The notes beneath the pieces are model-generated. The model was given only the letters and a program-made list of their open reading frames with translations. It was not told where the DNA came from and ran no database searches. Made by a program: the position numbers and the translations under genes. A DNA stretch of 64,000 bases from Affinirhizobium straminoryzae (GTDB lineage Bacteria > Pseudomonadota > Alphaproteobacteria > Rhizobiales > Rhizobiaceae): the NCBI RefSeq assembly GCF_007004135.1, contig NZ_VJMG01000001.1, positions 16,291 through 80,290 of the forward strand, read 5' to 3'. This document shows positions 46,411 to 57,118 of this stretch, piece by piece (position 1 is the first letter of the stretch; each line of letters opens with the position of its first letter).

Positions 46411-47256
46411 TCAGGGCCGCGGGCGCGCCTGCGCGGACGGCGGGGCCTGCCCTTGCGACTGGCGGATCAGGCGCGCACCAAGAACCAGAACGAGAAGCGT
46501 GGTGATCCAGGCTGCCACCTGGATGCCGAGCGGCTGGGCGCTGTAGCCGACGAGTGCGGTGGCCGCGCGACCGGCAAGGCTGCCATCGGAAAGCAGCCAC
46601 GAGGTGTCCCACAGGCCATAGCCCCAGGCAGGCAGAATGTCGTCGCGCGCCAGAAGCGCGGCGGCCTGACCCGCCATGCCGGCGGCCAGCAGCGCCACCA
46701 GCCCGGACGTGACCGAAAACAGCCAGCGCAGCGGAATGGCAAGCAGACCGCGATAGAGGACGAACGAAAGGGCCGCGCCCCCGAGAATGCCGAGCAGGCC
46801 GCCCGCCAGCATCGCACCGAAGCCGATTTCGGCCGAGATCGCGATGCCATAGAGGAACAGCACCACTTCGCTACCCTCGCGCAACACCGCGATGGCGATC
46901 ACCACGGCCATGGCAAGCATGGATCGATCGCCCCGCGCCACCTGCTGGCCGAGCGCCTTCATCTCCGCTGCCATCTGCCGTCCGTGGCTTGCCATCCACA
47001 GATTGTGCCAGCCGAGCATGACCACGGCGATGCAGAGGATGGCGGCGTTGAACACTTCCTGGCCATTGCCGGCAAAGGCTTCCTCCAGCCGGCCGGCAAA
47101 CAGAGCGACGAGGATGGCGCCGGCCAGCCCGGCCACAATGCCGCCCAGCACCCAGCCGGTGCGGCCGGAAATGCCGCGCGTCGCGGCCAGAACGATGCCG
47201 ATGATCAGACCGGCTTCCATGACCTCGCGAAAGACGATCAGCAGGCTCGCCAGCAT
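46411..47256 (-). CDS. FTR1 family iron permease
   Basis: Inner-membrane high-affinity iron permease of 281 residues with seven helices. The two R-E-x-x-E iron-binding motifs are intact: R10-E-V-M-E14 and R126-E-G-S-E130. It lies in the operon between a cupredoxin and a P19 protein, the FtrABC arrangement of Brucella and Bordetella. It uses the cupredoxin and P19 partners in the periplasm. Start MLASLLIVF at 47256, four bases after the cupredoxin stop. Confidence 0.92.
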   Translation of the reverse strand: MLASLLIVFREVMEAGLIIGIVLAATRGISGRTGWVLGGIVAGLAGAILVALFAGRLEEAFAGNGQEVFNAAILCIAVVMLGWHNLWMASHGRQMAAEMKALGQQVARGDRSMLAMAVVIAIAVLREGSEVVLFLYGIAISAEIGFGAMLAGGLLGILGGAALSFVLYRGLLAIPLRWLFSVTSGLVALLAAGMAGQAAALLARDDILPAWGYGLWDTSWLLSDGSLAGRAATALVGYSAQPLGIQVAAWITTLLVLVLGARLIRQSQGQAPPSAQARPRP

Positions 47257-47260
47257 CCGC

Positions 47261-47626
47261 CTATTCCTTTGGAGCGACGGCAGTCAGCGTGCCGGTGGCT
47301 TCGGGATGGTAGTCGTCGAAGAATTTGTAGGTGCCGGCCGGCAGCGGGCCTGCATGGGCTGTGACATGCCCCTGGCCCACGACGATCTTCTCGAACTTCA
47401 TGTCGTAGCTTTCGAACTCCGCCGTCGTGCCGTCCTTGTTGGTGACCTCGATCAGGAAGTGCGTATTGGCCGGCACTTCCAGATGCGAGGGAAGGAAGGT
47501 GTGATCCTCCAGCGTCAGGTGATAGGTCTGCATGGCATCGGCGAGTGCCAGATGCGGCAGCCCGACGACGGCGGCACCCAACAGGGCCGGAAGGAGGCTA
47601 TGGCTTCGAAAGATGCCGTTGCGCAT
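47261..47626 (-). CDS. cupredoxin-domain periplasmic protein (FtrB-like)
   Basis: Exported 121-residue protein with a signal peptide (LLPALLGAAVVGLPHLALA) and a beta-barrel resembling the cupredoxin EfeO/FtrB domain (THFLIEVTNKDGTTAEFESYD and GTYKFFDDYHPE). Such domains help oxidise ferrous iron for uptake. It is the first gene of the iron operon, and a TGA-N9-TCA iron-responsive-like sequence lies about 70 bp upstream at 47697. Confidence 0.85.
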   Translation of the reverse strand: MRNGIFRSHSLLPALLGAAVVGLPHLALADAMQTYHLTLEDHTFLPSHLEVPANTHFLIEVTNKDGTTAEFESYDMKFEKIVVGQGHVTAHAGPLPAGTYKFFDDYHPEATGTLTAVAPKE

Positions 47627-47696
47627 GATCTATCCTGCTGATCTCTCCTGCGTCCGGGGTTGCTGCCGCTGGAGCCGGAATGACGATGCGGAAATA

Positions 47697-47711
47697 TGAC
47701 TGCCCGCATCA
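47697..47711. promoter_or_regulatory. possible RirA iron-responsive (IRO) box
   Basis: TGA-CTGCCCGCA-TCA fits the TGA-N9-TCA pattern used for RirA in Rhizobiales. Only six bases are specified, so a chance match is possible; the position just upstream of the iron-uptake operon is what makes it worth noting. Confidence 0.35.
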
Positions 47712-47903
47712 TGTTAAAAATGTGGCGGAGAAAGCCACGTTACCAATCTGTAATCATCGAGAACTGGCCTTGTGAAATCCCGCTCATTTTTCCGGCCAAC
47801 CGTCTGGTTTCCTGGGCTGGGGCGTTCGACCGCAGTGAGGGGTGGAGATCGCGGCCCTTGCGCGCTAGTTACACCCGAAGGAAAACCGGAGGAGGAGCCT
47901 GCC

Positions 47904-48371
47904 ATGGCATCGGACACACTCGTCATACGCCGCGCCCGCGAGGCGGACCTGCCGCAGCTGATCGCCCTGTTTGCCGATGATCCGGTGGGCGGTCACGGAG
48001 ATACGAGCGAGGCCGAGGCCTATGAGGACTACCTGCGCGCCTTCCACGTTATCGATTCGGCGCCGCATGAGCAGCTCTATGTCGCGGAACTGGCGGGCGA
48101 GGTGGTGGCCACCTATCAGCTGACCTTCCTGCGTGCGCTGACCGGGCGCGGCGCCCAGAACGCGATGGTCGAGGCGGTGCAGACCCGCGCCGACATGCGC
48201 GGCAAAGGGATCGGCGCGGCGCTGATGGAGCATGCCGAGCAGGAGGCGCGGCGCCGCGATTGCCGGCTGCTGCAGCTGATGTCGAATGCGGCGCGCACCG
48301 ATGCGCATCGCTTCTATGAGCGCGCCGGCTTTGCCCGCAGCCATCTCGGCTTCAAACGGAAGCTCAAATAG
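47904..48371 (+). CDS. GNAT family N-acetyltransferase (copy 4)
   Basis: A 155-residue acetyltransferase with acetyl-CoA loop RGKGIGAALMEHAEQEARRR and LLQLMSNAARTDAHRFYERAGF. GGAGGAG lies just before the ATG at 47904. Divergent from the iron operon. The pattern AHRFYERAGFARSHLGFK is typical of small GNATs acting on unknown substrates. Confidence 0.82.
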   Translation: MASDTLVIRRAREADLPQLIALFADDPVGGHGDTSEAEAYEDYLRAFHVIDSAPHEQLYVAELAGEVVATYQLTFLRALTGRGAQNAMVEAVQTRADMRGKGIGAALMEHAEQEARRRDCRLLQLMSNAARTDAHRFYERAGFARSHLGFKRKLK

Positions 48372-48470
48372 TGGTGGCCTTCCTCCGAAGCGCTGGACAT
48401 TGCCGGCTCGAAATTGCATAAGCAGGTTCAAGGACTGCATTCCTTGTCTTCGCGAGGACGTTGGAAAATT

Positions 48471-48869
48471 ATGAAGAATATCCTCCTGCAAATCTTTACC
48501 TGGTGGAACGGCCAGACGGTCGGCACCCGCTTCTTCACCTGGCGCAACGGCAAGCGCGTCGGCGAAGATGAGCTCGGCAATGTGTATTACGAAGGCGGCA
48601 TGACCTCCTTCGGCCTGCCGCGCCGCTGGGTCATCTACAAGGGCTATACCGAAGCCTCCGCCATTCCGGCCGGCTGGCACGGCTGGATGCACTATCGCAC
48701 CGATACCCCGCCGTCCCGCGAAACCTATGTCGCCCGCGAGTGGCAGAAGGCGCATCATGCCAACATGACCGGGACCGCGTTTGCCTATCGCCCCAAGGGG
48801 TCGCTGGAAGCCACCGGCGAACGTCCGCGCGTCACCGGCGATTACGACGCCTGGACCCCCGGCGCCTGA
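48471..48869 (+). CDS. NADH:ubiquinone oxidoreductase NDUFA12 family subunit
   Basis: A 132-residue soluble protein matching the mitochondrial 17.2-kDa accessory subunit of complex I (NDUFA12), which alphaproteobacteria keep as a lone gene. Core: TWWNGQTVGTRFFTWRNG followed by GEDELGNVYYEGG, and later AGWHGWMHYRTDTPPSRE. Start MKNILLQIF at 48471 with weak upstream purines. It precedes the DUF2155 gene. Confidence 0.9.
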   Translation: MKNILLQIFTWWNGQTVGTRFFTWRNGKRVGEDELGNVYYEGGMTSFGLPRRWVIYKGYTEASAIPAGWHGWMHYRTDTPPSRETYVAREWQKAHHANMTGTAFAYRPKGSLEATGERPRVTGDYDAWTPGA

Positions 48870-48966
48870 TCGGCACCCGCCTTCCGCGTTCGCGCCACAT
48901 TTTCGGCCTAACGCATGCCGGTCCCGATGAATGCGGGGCTGGCATTCCATCATGGTGAGATTGTTG

Positions 48967-49392
48967 ATGCGATACGTTCTCCTTCGCCCGCTGCGTCTCG
49001 GCGCTCTCTTCTGCGTCGCCACGGTCATCGGCATCCAGCCGGTCTCGGCAGCCCGCATCGAGAACCGCGTCGCCGAATTCGCCGGGATCGACAAGATCAC
49101 CGGCCGCATCACCAAGTTCGACGTCTACGTCAACGAAACGGTCCAGTATGGCGCGCTTCAGGTGACGCCGAAGACCTGCTTTTCCCGCGACGACAGCGAA
49201 GCCCAGAAGGTGGACGGTTTCGTCGAGGTGGACGAGATCACCCTCGACCGCAAGATCCGACGCATTTTTACCGGTTGGATGTTCGCCGACAGCCCCGGTC
49301 TCAACGCCATGGAACATCCGATCTATGACGTCTGGCTGACCGGTTGCAAGCAGACGTCCGACGTGCCTCCGCCACCTGCTGCGCGCAAGTAA
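48967..49392 (+). CDS. DUF2155 family exported protein
   Basis: A 141-residue exported protein with a signal peptide (LGALFCVATVIGIQPVSAA). The domain LDKITG-like DKITGRITKFDVYVNETV, with conserved cysteines in TPKTCFSRD and VWLTGCKQT, and GWMFADSPGLNAMEHPIYDVW, is DUF2155. The function is unknown. Start at 48967 (GGTGAG seven bases upstream) or 48952. Convergent with aat. Confidence 0.82.
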   Translation: MRYVLLRPLRLGALFCVATVIGIQPVSAARIENRVAEFAGIDKITGRITKFDVYVNETVQYGALQVTPKTCFSRDDSEAQKVDGFVEVDEITLDRKIRRIFTGWMFADSPGLNAMEHPIYDVWLTGCKQTSDVPPPPAARK

Positions 49393-49463
49393 GTCCGCCA
49401 GCAGGCAATCAAGCCTGCGCCGCTCTTCGCCTCGTACTTCTTGTGAAAAACGCTCGCGCTGCC

Positions 49464-50081
49464 TCAGAAGGGCAGGTGTGGCGATTCGATCGCGGCACGC
49501 AGCAGGCCGAGATAATCCCCCTTGCTGATGTCGATCGCACCAAAGGTCTTCAGGTGTTCGGTGGTGAACTGCGTGTCGAGCAGGCGGAAACCGCGTGCGC
49601 GCAACCGCTCCACCAGATGCACCAGGCAGATTTTCGAGGCATTTGTACGCCGGGAGAACATGCTTTCGCCGAAGAAGGCGGCGCCAAGCGACACGCCGTA
49701 GAGCCCGCCCACCAGTTCGTCGCCCTCGAAGGCCTCCACACTGTGCGCGTGGCCCATGCGGTGAAGTTCGGTATAGAGCTTGCGGATGGTTTCGTTGATC
49801 CAGGTGCTCGGCCGATCCGGCGCTTCCGCAGCACAGCCGCTCATCACCGATTCGAAGCAGGTGTTCACGCGAATGTCGAAGGGGTTCCGCTTCATCGCCT
49901 TGGACAGGCTGCGGGAGATGTGGAAGGCATCCAGCGGCAGGATGCCCCGCACTTCCGGCTCGACCCAGAAGATTTCCGGGTCGTCGGCCGATTCGGCCAT
50001 CGGAAACAGACCGATGGAATAGGCGCGCAGCAGAACATCCGGTGTGATGGCTGGATAATATCTGCCGCGCCGCCCTGCCAT
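49464..50081 (-). CDS. aat: leucyl/phenylalanyl-tRNA--protein transferase
   Basis: Adds leucine or phenylalanine to N-termini bearing lysine or arginine, marking proteins for ClpS-ClpAP. In 205 residues: [21 protein letters not shown], the [13 protein letters not shown] segment, then [18 protein letters not shown] and [15 protein letters not shown]. Starts two bases after the accC stop, so it is co-transcribed with accB-accC. Confidence 0.94.
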   Translation of the reverse strand: MAGRRGRYYPAITPDVLLRAYSIGLFPMAESADDPEIFWVEPEVRGILPLDAFHISRSLSKAMKRNPFDIRVNTCFESVMSGCAAEAPDRPSTWINETIRKLYTELHRMGHAHSVEAFEGDELVGGLYGVSLGAAFFGESMFSRRTNASKICLVHLVERLRARGFRLLDTQFTTEHLKTFGAIDISKGDYLGLLRAAIESPHLPF

Positions 50082-50083
50082 GC

Positions 50084-51433
<1,350 letters not shown>

Positions 51434-51442
51434 GGATCTGCC

Positions 51443-51913
51443 TTACTCGATGACAACGAGCGGCTCGCCATACTCGACCGGCTGCGCGTCGTTGACGATG
51501 ATTTCGGTCACCTTGCCGGAGCGCGGGGCCGGAATCTGGTTCATGGTCTTCATCGCTTCGATGATCAGCAGCGTCTGGCCTTCCTTGACGCTGGCGCCGA
51601 CTTCAATGAAGGGACGCGCGCCCGGCGCCGGCGAGAGATAGCACGTGCCAACCATCGGTGCCGTGACGGCATTGCTGCGATCCTTCGCCGCCTCGACCGC
51701 CGGTGCTGCGGCGGGAGCAGCGGCAGCCACGACCGGGGCCGGCGCGGCATATTGCGGAGCGGCCTGGACGAACTGCGGCGCGGCAATGGTGCGGGAGACG
51801 CGGATGCGCAGGTCGTCCTGCTCCACTTCGATCTCGGTCAGGTCGGTATCATTGAGGATGTTCGCCAGATCGCGGATCAACCCCTTGTCGATACCGTTCT
51901 TCTTCTCAGACAT
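51443..51913 (-). CDS. accB: acetyl-CoA carboxylase biotin carboxyl carrier protein
   Basis: Carries biotin on K122 within the classic E-A-M-K-T-M-N. The 156-residue protein has an N-terminal helical region, an alanine-proline linker (about residues 45-72) and the C-terminal biotinyl barrel ([15 protein letters not shown]). Start at 51913; the open frame begins at a TTG two codons upstream, but the ATG is preferred. Operon aroQ-accB-accC-aat. Confidence 0.96.
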   Translation of the reverse strand: MSEKKNGIDKGLIRDLANILNDTDLTEIEVEQDDLRIRVSRTIAAPQFVQAAPQYAAPAPVVAAAAPAAAPAVEAAKDRSNAVTAPMVGTCYLSPAPGARPFIEVGASVKEGQTLLIIEAMKTMNQIPAPRSGKVTEIIVNDAQPVEYGEPLVVIE

Positions 51914-51938
51914 GGTCAACCTATGTGTTCTGTTGTTC

Positions 51939-52376
51939 TTAGCTGGTTATGTCGCGCAGGGCATGCAGGGCAAGCACATAGCCGCCGGGGCCCAATCCGC
52001 AGATCATGCCCTTGGCAGCCGGTGCGATCATCGACTTGTGACGGAATTCTTCCCGTGCATGGATGTTGGAGATGTGCACCTCGATCACGGGCACGGAAAT
52101 CGCCCGGATCGCATCATGCAGGGCAATCGAGGTGTGGCCATAGGCGCCGGGATTGATGACGACGCCGACGGCGCGATCATTCGCCTCATGCAGCCTGTCG
52201 ACCAGCACGCCTTCATGATTGCTCTGGAAGCATTCCACCGCGAAGCCGAACGCTTCTCCGGCGGCGATGCAGTCACTCTCGATGTCTTTCAGGGTCTTTC
52301 CGCCATAGATGCCGGGTTCGCGCTTGCCCAGCATGTTCAGGTTCGGTCCGTTGAGGACAAAGATGGTCTTGCTCAT
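51939..52376 (-). CDS. aroQ: 3-dehydroquinate dehydratase, type II
   Basis: Third step of the shikimate pathway. The 145-residue protein shows [18 protein letters not shown] (catalytic Tyr in the loop), [34 protein letters not shown] and [18 protein letters not shown], all diagnostic of type II. Lies upstream of accB on the same strand, 25 bp away. Confidence 0.96.
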   Translation of the reverse strand: MSKTIFVLNGPNLNMLGKREPGIYGGKTLKDIESDCIAAGEAFGFAVECFQSNHEGVLVDRLHEANDRAVGVVINPGAYGHTSIALHDAIRAISVPVIEVHISNIHAREEFRHKSMIAPAAKGMICGLGPGGYVLALHALRDITS

Positions 52377-52491
52377 GGAAATCCCGTCAAAAGATCAGGG
52401 CAACCTATAGACCGGCACGGCGGCAAGGGAAAGCCCCCGGCCGCGAAAGCCGTGCATAACCGGGTTTTCGGCCTCGACCTGGCTCTGTCCG

Positions 52492-53256
52492 TCAGCAGCT
52501 TGCTTTCCCGCAGGCGCGGATGTTGGCGATCTTTTCCGACAGTTCCTGATAGCCGACCGCGCCGAACACGGCCTCATTGCCAACGACATAGAACGGCGTG
52601 CCCGTGACGCCAAGATTGTTGGCAAGCTGATAGGTCTGGCGTACCTGCGGATCGTTGGGGTTCTTTTCCATCGAGCTGCGCAAGGTCTTTTCCGAAAGAC
52701 CGAGCGAGGATGCGACGTCCATCGCCGTCTCTTCCGTGGCGCGGACATCGCCACCGAGAAGCTTGCGGTGGAACTCCGGATATTTGTCCGGCGCCGTCAG
52801 TCGCACCGCATTGGCGACCCGATGTGCCGCCATGGAATCAGGTCCGAGAATCGGGAATTCCTTGAGGACGAAGCGCACCTTCTTGTCGTTCTTCAGGATC
52901 TCGTCCATGTCGGAGAGCGCGCGCTTGCAGTAGCCGCAATTGTAATCGAAGAACTCGACAATGGTGACATCACCCTTCGGATTGCCGAGCGTGATGTCGC
53001 TCGGCGAGGAGAAGATGGCGTCGCGATTGGCATTGATGCCATTCGCAGCTTGCGAAATGCGGGCCTCCTGCTGCTTCTTCTCCAGCGCGTCCTGCACTTC
53101 CAGCATGATTTCCGGGTTGGCGATCAGGTATTCGCGGATGAAGGCGCCCATTTCCTTCTTCTGCTGGTCATCCAGGGCGAGGGCGGCCGTGCTGAGGGAA
53201 AGGCTGGCCGTGCCGGCAATCAGCAGGGCGGCCATGGCTTTGGAAAAGGGCTGCAT
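52492..53256 (-). CDS. DsbA-family thiol oxidoreductase (ScsC/Com1-like)
   Basis: Periplasmic disulphide-exchange protein of 254 residues. A signal peptide (MAALLIAGTASLSLSTAALA) and a helical dimerisation arm (KKEMGAFIREYLIANPEIML) precede the thioredoxin fold with C107-G-Y-C110 and cis-proline in VTGTPFYVV. The C-terminus carries two further cysteines (ACGKASC). The N-terminal arm is characteristic of ScsC and Com1 types, not monomeric DsbA. It lies 115 bp upstream of aroQ on the same strand; whether they share a transcript is open. Confidence 0.88.
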   Translation of the reverse strand: MQPFSKAMAALLIAGTASLSLSTAALALDDQQKKEMGAFIREYLIANPEIMLEVQDALEKKQQEARISQAANGINANRDAIFSSPSDITLGNPKGDVTIVEFFDYNCGYCKRALSDMDEILKNDKKVRFVLKEFPILGPDSMAAHRVANAVRLTAPDKYPEFHRKLLGGDVRATEETAMDVASSLGLSEKTLRSSMEKNPNDPQVRQTYQLANNLGVTGTPFYVVGNEAVFGAVGYQELSEKIANIRACGKASC

Positions 53257-53446
53257 CGTCTTCCTCGTATATCCCGTTCACTGCGGAAAGTGCTGTTGGC
53301 CTCGAATCGATCCGTGGTCTGCGCACTTCATGAGGATTGCACCATAGCGATAGCCTGCCGCCGGTTCAAATTCACATCTGCGTAGGGCTGTCCGGATCGG
53401 AGCCGTCGGGGGATCGCACAGGAGATGCGAGACGGTATAAATGCAC

Positions 53447-53471
53447 AACGGCCGCGCTGAGCGCGGCCGTT
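53447..53471 (-). terminator. hairpin at the end of rne
   Basis: Perfect 11-bp stem AACGGCCGCGC/GCGCGGCCGTT with a TGA loop, 28 bp past the rne stop. No T-run, so it may stabilise the 3' end or need Rho. Confidence 0.6.
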
Positions 53472-53499
53472 GAACTGGATATTTCGGTTCGACCGGGGC

Positions 53500-56466
53500 T
53501 CAGAGGAACCCGCGACGCTGCCACCAGCCAGCCTTCTTCGGCTTCGGCGGTTCGCCGTCACCATCGGTATCGGCGGTCGGTGCGGACGAACGCACCACCG
53601 GTTCCGAGGAACTGATGTTGGAAGCGCGGTTGGCGCGTGCAGCCTTGCCTTCGTCGCTCTGGTCAGACTCGTCGGCGAGCGGGGCCTCGGAGGACTGCAA
53701 CTCGGACACTTCGGGTGCGGCCGCAGGCGTTACCGGCTCGACAACCGCTTCCTCAACAGCCGGGATTTCGACGGCGGCTTCCTCAGGCGCCGCTGCCACC
53801 GAGGTCGCTTCGCCTGCGTCGGCGACAGGCGCCGTCTCCGTGCTGGCTTCGCTGGCGCTGCTCTTGGCGCGACGGGTGCGGCGCGGACGGGCGGGCTTGG
53901 CTTCCACCTCTGCTTCGACGGTTTCCACGACGACCGGCGCTTCCGCCTCCGCGGGGGCTTCCGCGGCGTCTACGGCAGAACCGTCTGCGTCGTCCTCTTC
54001 GCCACCCTCTTCACCGTCCGTCTCGTCGCCGGAGGCAGAGATTTCGTCGCCATTGCGGTTGCGACGACCGCCACGCTTGCCACGACGGCGACGCTTGCGG
54101 CGCGCGCCCTCATCACCATCGGCCTGCGCTTCGGATGCGCTATCCTCGGAGTCGGATGTATCGCCGTTGTCGTCGCTGCCGTCCTGATCGTCGGCCTCGT
54201 CGTCATCGCCCTCGAGCGAGTCGCCAGACGCCTGGCCGTTCTCGCCGCCATTGCGGTTGCGGCCACGGCGACGGCGACGGCGCTTGCGACGGCGGCCGTT
54301 CTGGTCGTCATCGTTATTGCGGGCTTCCTGGGCAGCGGCGGCGGGTGTGGCCTCTTCCAGTTCCTCGGCTTCATCCTCCTCGGGGATGTAATCGTCGTCT
54401 TCGTCCTCCACCGGAAGGGCGGCGAACTGCATCAGGCTTTCGATCTTGACCGGATTGGCGACAGGCTCGCCGCGATCGATGGCGAAATGCGCAGCCCCAA
54501 CGCCCACATCCGATTCGATGAAGATGGAGACGCCGAAGCGGTTCTCGTAATCCACGACATTGCCGCGCTTCTGGTTGAGAATGTAGAGCGCGATGTCAGG
54601 CGTGGTACGCACGGTGATGTCGTGCGTCGTGTTTTTCAGCAGATATTCTTCCACGCCGCGCAGCACATGCAGGGCGACCGACGACTGCGAGCGCACGTGA
54701 CCGGTACCGCCGCAATGCGAGCAGACCTGCGTCGTCGATTCGAGCACGCTGGCCCGGATGCGCTGGCGCGACATTTCCAGAAGGCCGAAATGCGAGATGC
54801 GGCCGACCTGGATGCGGGCGCGGTCGTTCTTCAGGCAATCCTTCAGCTTCTTCTCGACGGCGCGGTTGTTGCGCTTTTCTTCCATGTCGATGAAGTCGAT
54901 GACGATGAGGCCGGCAAGGTCGCGCAGGCGCAACTGACGTGCCACTTCTTCCGCTGCTTCCAGGTTCGTCTGGAGGGCGGTTTCTTCGATCGAGTGCTCG
55001 CGGGTGGAGCGACCGGAGTTCACGTCGACGGCAACCAGCGCTTCTGTCTGGTTGATGATGAGATAACCGCCGGACTTCAGGGTGACCTGCGGCTGCAGCA
55101 TGCGGTCGAGTTGTGCCTCGATGCCGGAGCGTGCGAAGATCGGATGCAGGTCGCGGTAAGGCTGGACCACCTTGGCGTGGCTCGGCATCAGCATCTTCAT
55201 GAAGTCTTTCGCTTCACGATAGCCTTCTTCGCCGGACACGATGATCTCGGAAATGTCCTTGTTGTAGAGGTCGCGGATCGAACGCTTGATCAGCGATCCT
55301 TCCTCATAGACGAGGCAGGGCGCGATCGAGTTCAGCGTCAGCGTGCGCACGTTCTCCCACAGGCGCATCAGATATTCGAAGTCGCGCTTGATCTCGACAC
55401 GGGTGCGGTTGGCGCCGGCGGTCCGCAGGATGACGCCCATGCCCTGTGGCACATCCAGCTCGCGGGCGATTTCCTTCAGCCGCTTGCGGTCCGCCGGATT
55501 GGTGATCTTGCGGGAAATGCCGCCGCCCCGCGCCGTGTTCGGCATCAGGACCGAATAGCGGCCGGCAAGCGACAGATAGGTGGTCAGCGCTGCACCCTTG
55601 TTGCCGCGTTCTTCCTTTGCCACCTGCACCAGCAGGATCTGCCGGCGCTTGATGACTTCCTGGATGCGGTACTGCTTGCGCGGCTTGCGGTAAACCCGAT
55701 CCGGAACCTCTTCCATGGCGTCTTCGGCGCCTACGGATTCGATCTCTTCCTTCTCGTGGTCGTCATCGTCATCATCGTCGTCGTCGCGGCCGCGACGGTC
55801 AACGACGTCCTCGGAGATGGCATCCGTCTCGACCATGGCCGCCATCGTGCCGGGCGTGCTGTCGTCCTCGGCATCGGTCGTCTCGATGGCAGGGGTCTCA
55901 ACAGGTGCTTCTGCCGTCGCAGCCACATCGTCGGTCGCCTCGGCAACCTTCTTGCGCGAGCGGCTGCGGCGCGGCTTGGCCTTCGGCTTTTCGACAGGTT
56001 CTTCCGTGGCCGCGACGGCCGCGTTGTCGGCGGCTTCGGCTTCGACGGCCGGGGCAGGCGCCTCTTCTGCGACTTCCACCTTGGCGCTGATGCCGACATC
56101 CGGCTGTTCGGTCTTGGAGAGATCGATCACCGGTTCGGAAGGGGCATCGGCCGGATCGAAGTCAGGGTGACGGCGCTGATCCTCGGCTTCTGCCTGCAGA
56201 AGGGCCTGACGATCGGCCAACGGGATCTGATAGTAGTCAGGATGAATTTCGGCGAAGGCGAGGAAGCCATGACGGTTGCCGCCGTAATCGACGAAAGCCG
56301 CCTGGAGCGACGGTTCTACGCGAGTGACCTTTGCCAGGTAAATGTTGCCGCGTATCTGCTTCTTGTGTTGCGATTCAAAATCGAATTCTTCGATCCGGTT
56401 TCCCCGAACGACGACTACGCGTGTCTCCTCTTCGTGAGACGCGTCGATAAGCATTTTGTCTGCCAT
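53500..56466 (-). CDS. rne: ribonuclease E
   Basis: Main endoribonuclease for mRNA decay and rRNA/tRNA processing, and scaffold of the degradosome. In 988 residues: N-terminal S1 domain (QIRGNIYLAKVTRVEPSLQA), an inserted acidic low-complexity block of about 130 residues (roughly 120-250) usual in alphaproteobacteria, the catalytic metal aspartates in LVAVDVNSGRST and LIVIDFIDMEEK, the zinc-link C-S-H-C-G-G-T-G and a long disordered acidic/basic C-terminal tail ending WWQRRGFL. MADKM at 56466 is the start. A roughly 415-nt leader is predicted upstream. Confidence 0.95.
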   Translation of the reverse strand: MADKMLIDASHEEETRVVVVRGNRIEEFDFESQHKKQIRGNIYLAKVTRVEPSLQAAFVDYGGNRHGFLAFAEIHPDYYQIPLADRQALLQAEAEDQRRHPDFDPADAPSEPVIDLSKTEQPDVGISAKVEVAEEAPAPAVEAEAADNAAVAATEEPVEKPKAKPRRSRSRKKVAEATDDVAATAEAPVETPAIETTDAEDDSTPGTMAAMVETDAISEDVVDRRGRDDDDDDDDDHEKEEIESVGAEDAMEEVPDRVYRKPRKQYRIQEVIKRRQILLVQVAKEERGNKGAALTTYLSLAGRYSVLMPNTARGGGISRKITNPADRKRLKEIARELDVPQGMGVILRTAGANRTRVEIKRDFEYLMRLWENVRTLTLNSIAPCLVYEEGSLIKRSIRDLYNKDISEIIVSGEEGYREAKDFMKMLMPSHAKVVQPYRDLHPIFARSGIEAQLDRMLQPQVTLKSGGYLIINQTEALVAVDVNSGRSTREHSIEETALQTNLEAAEEVARQLRLRDLAGLIVIDFIDMEEKRNNRAVEKKLKDCLKNDRARIQVGRISHFGLLEMSRQRIRASVLESTTQVCSHCGGTGHVRSQSSVALHVLRGVEEYLLKNTTHDITVRTTPDIALYILNQKRGNVVDYENRFGVSIFIESDVGVGAAHFAIDRGEPVANPVKIESLMQFAALPVEDEDDDYIPEEDEAEELEEATPAAAAQEARNNDDDQNGRRRKRRRRRRGRNRNGGENGQASGDSLEGDDDEADDQDGSDDNGDTSDSEDSASEAQADGDEGARRKRRRRGKRGGRRNRNGDEISASGDETDGEEGGEEDDADGSAVDAAEAPAEAEAPVVVETVEAEVEAKPARPRRTRRAKSSASEASTETAPVADAGEATSVAAAPEEAAVEIPAVEEAVVEPVTPAAAPEVSELQSSEAPLADESDQSDEGKAARANRASNISSSEPVVRSSAPTADTDGDGEPPKPKKAGWWQRRGFL

Positions 56467-57118
56467 GAAAGTTCTGCTCCTCGGCGCGGACGCACCAACA
56501 CAGGACGACCGGTCGAGGTGACGGACCGTTCCTGCATTGCATCCAGAGCGCCGGATAAGAAAGTTCCCGTGGCCCTGTCGGGCGAGGCGATTGCCCGGAC
56601 GCTGCCCGGAGCCTGAGGCCCCTTTCGCATATCCAGTTTTTGCAATCCGTGCCGTGACATCGAGGACCAGACGAGAAAGACGTTACAATAGGCCCAACCT
56701 GGGGCCCGATGAATTTGCTCCTGATGAGCGTGGATGGCGAGCCATCCGGTACTTTTCCCGACCATCGCCGGATTGGATAGAGTTTCAGGCTGAAATGTAG
56801 AGACGTCGGATGTCTGCCGGTCGTCGGCGCCAGAACTCACTTGCTGGCAGCCTATCAACAGACTATCCCGTCGACACTTAAACCCTCATAAGCCTTGTAT
56901 GTTTTCTCTGTCACAATAGCAAGCGGAAAGCCGGTTCTGCCTTATTATGGATCAAATTCCGGGCCTTAAGGCAGGCATTCTAGGAGAGGTGATGCTGCAA
57001 GGACGGCAAAGTCCGGCTCCCGTCCATGCGCGTCATGGTTTATGAGGTGAGAATCGGTGAGCGGCGGTCCTGGCGGGCCGACGCCAGCCTCGGGCTGGAG
57101 AAGGGATCGACGAGCGAC
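56467..57118. other. divergent region rne / amiC with rne leader
   Basis: About 650 bp with no gene. It holds the presumed rne 5' leader, and the amiC promoter that I could not locate. Frames open here run through the rne leader and have no ribosome binding sites. Confidence 0.5.
56887..56915 (-). promoter_or_regulatory. putative rne promoter
   Basis: Minus strand: TGTGAC (56915-56910), 17-bp spacer, CTTATG (56892-56887), close to the rhizobial consensus CTTGAC-N17-CTATAT. It implies a start near 56880 and an rne leader of about 415 nt. Confidence 0.4.

Noticed and set aside
53470..56616. Open frame of 1048 codons on the plus strand opposite rne
   Set aside because: It mirrors the codon bias of the rne tail and acidic insert; low-complexity V/A/G-rich protein with no family resemblance, while rne is certain.
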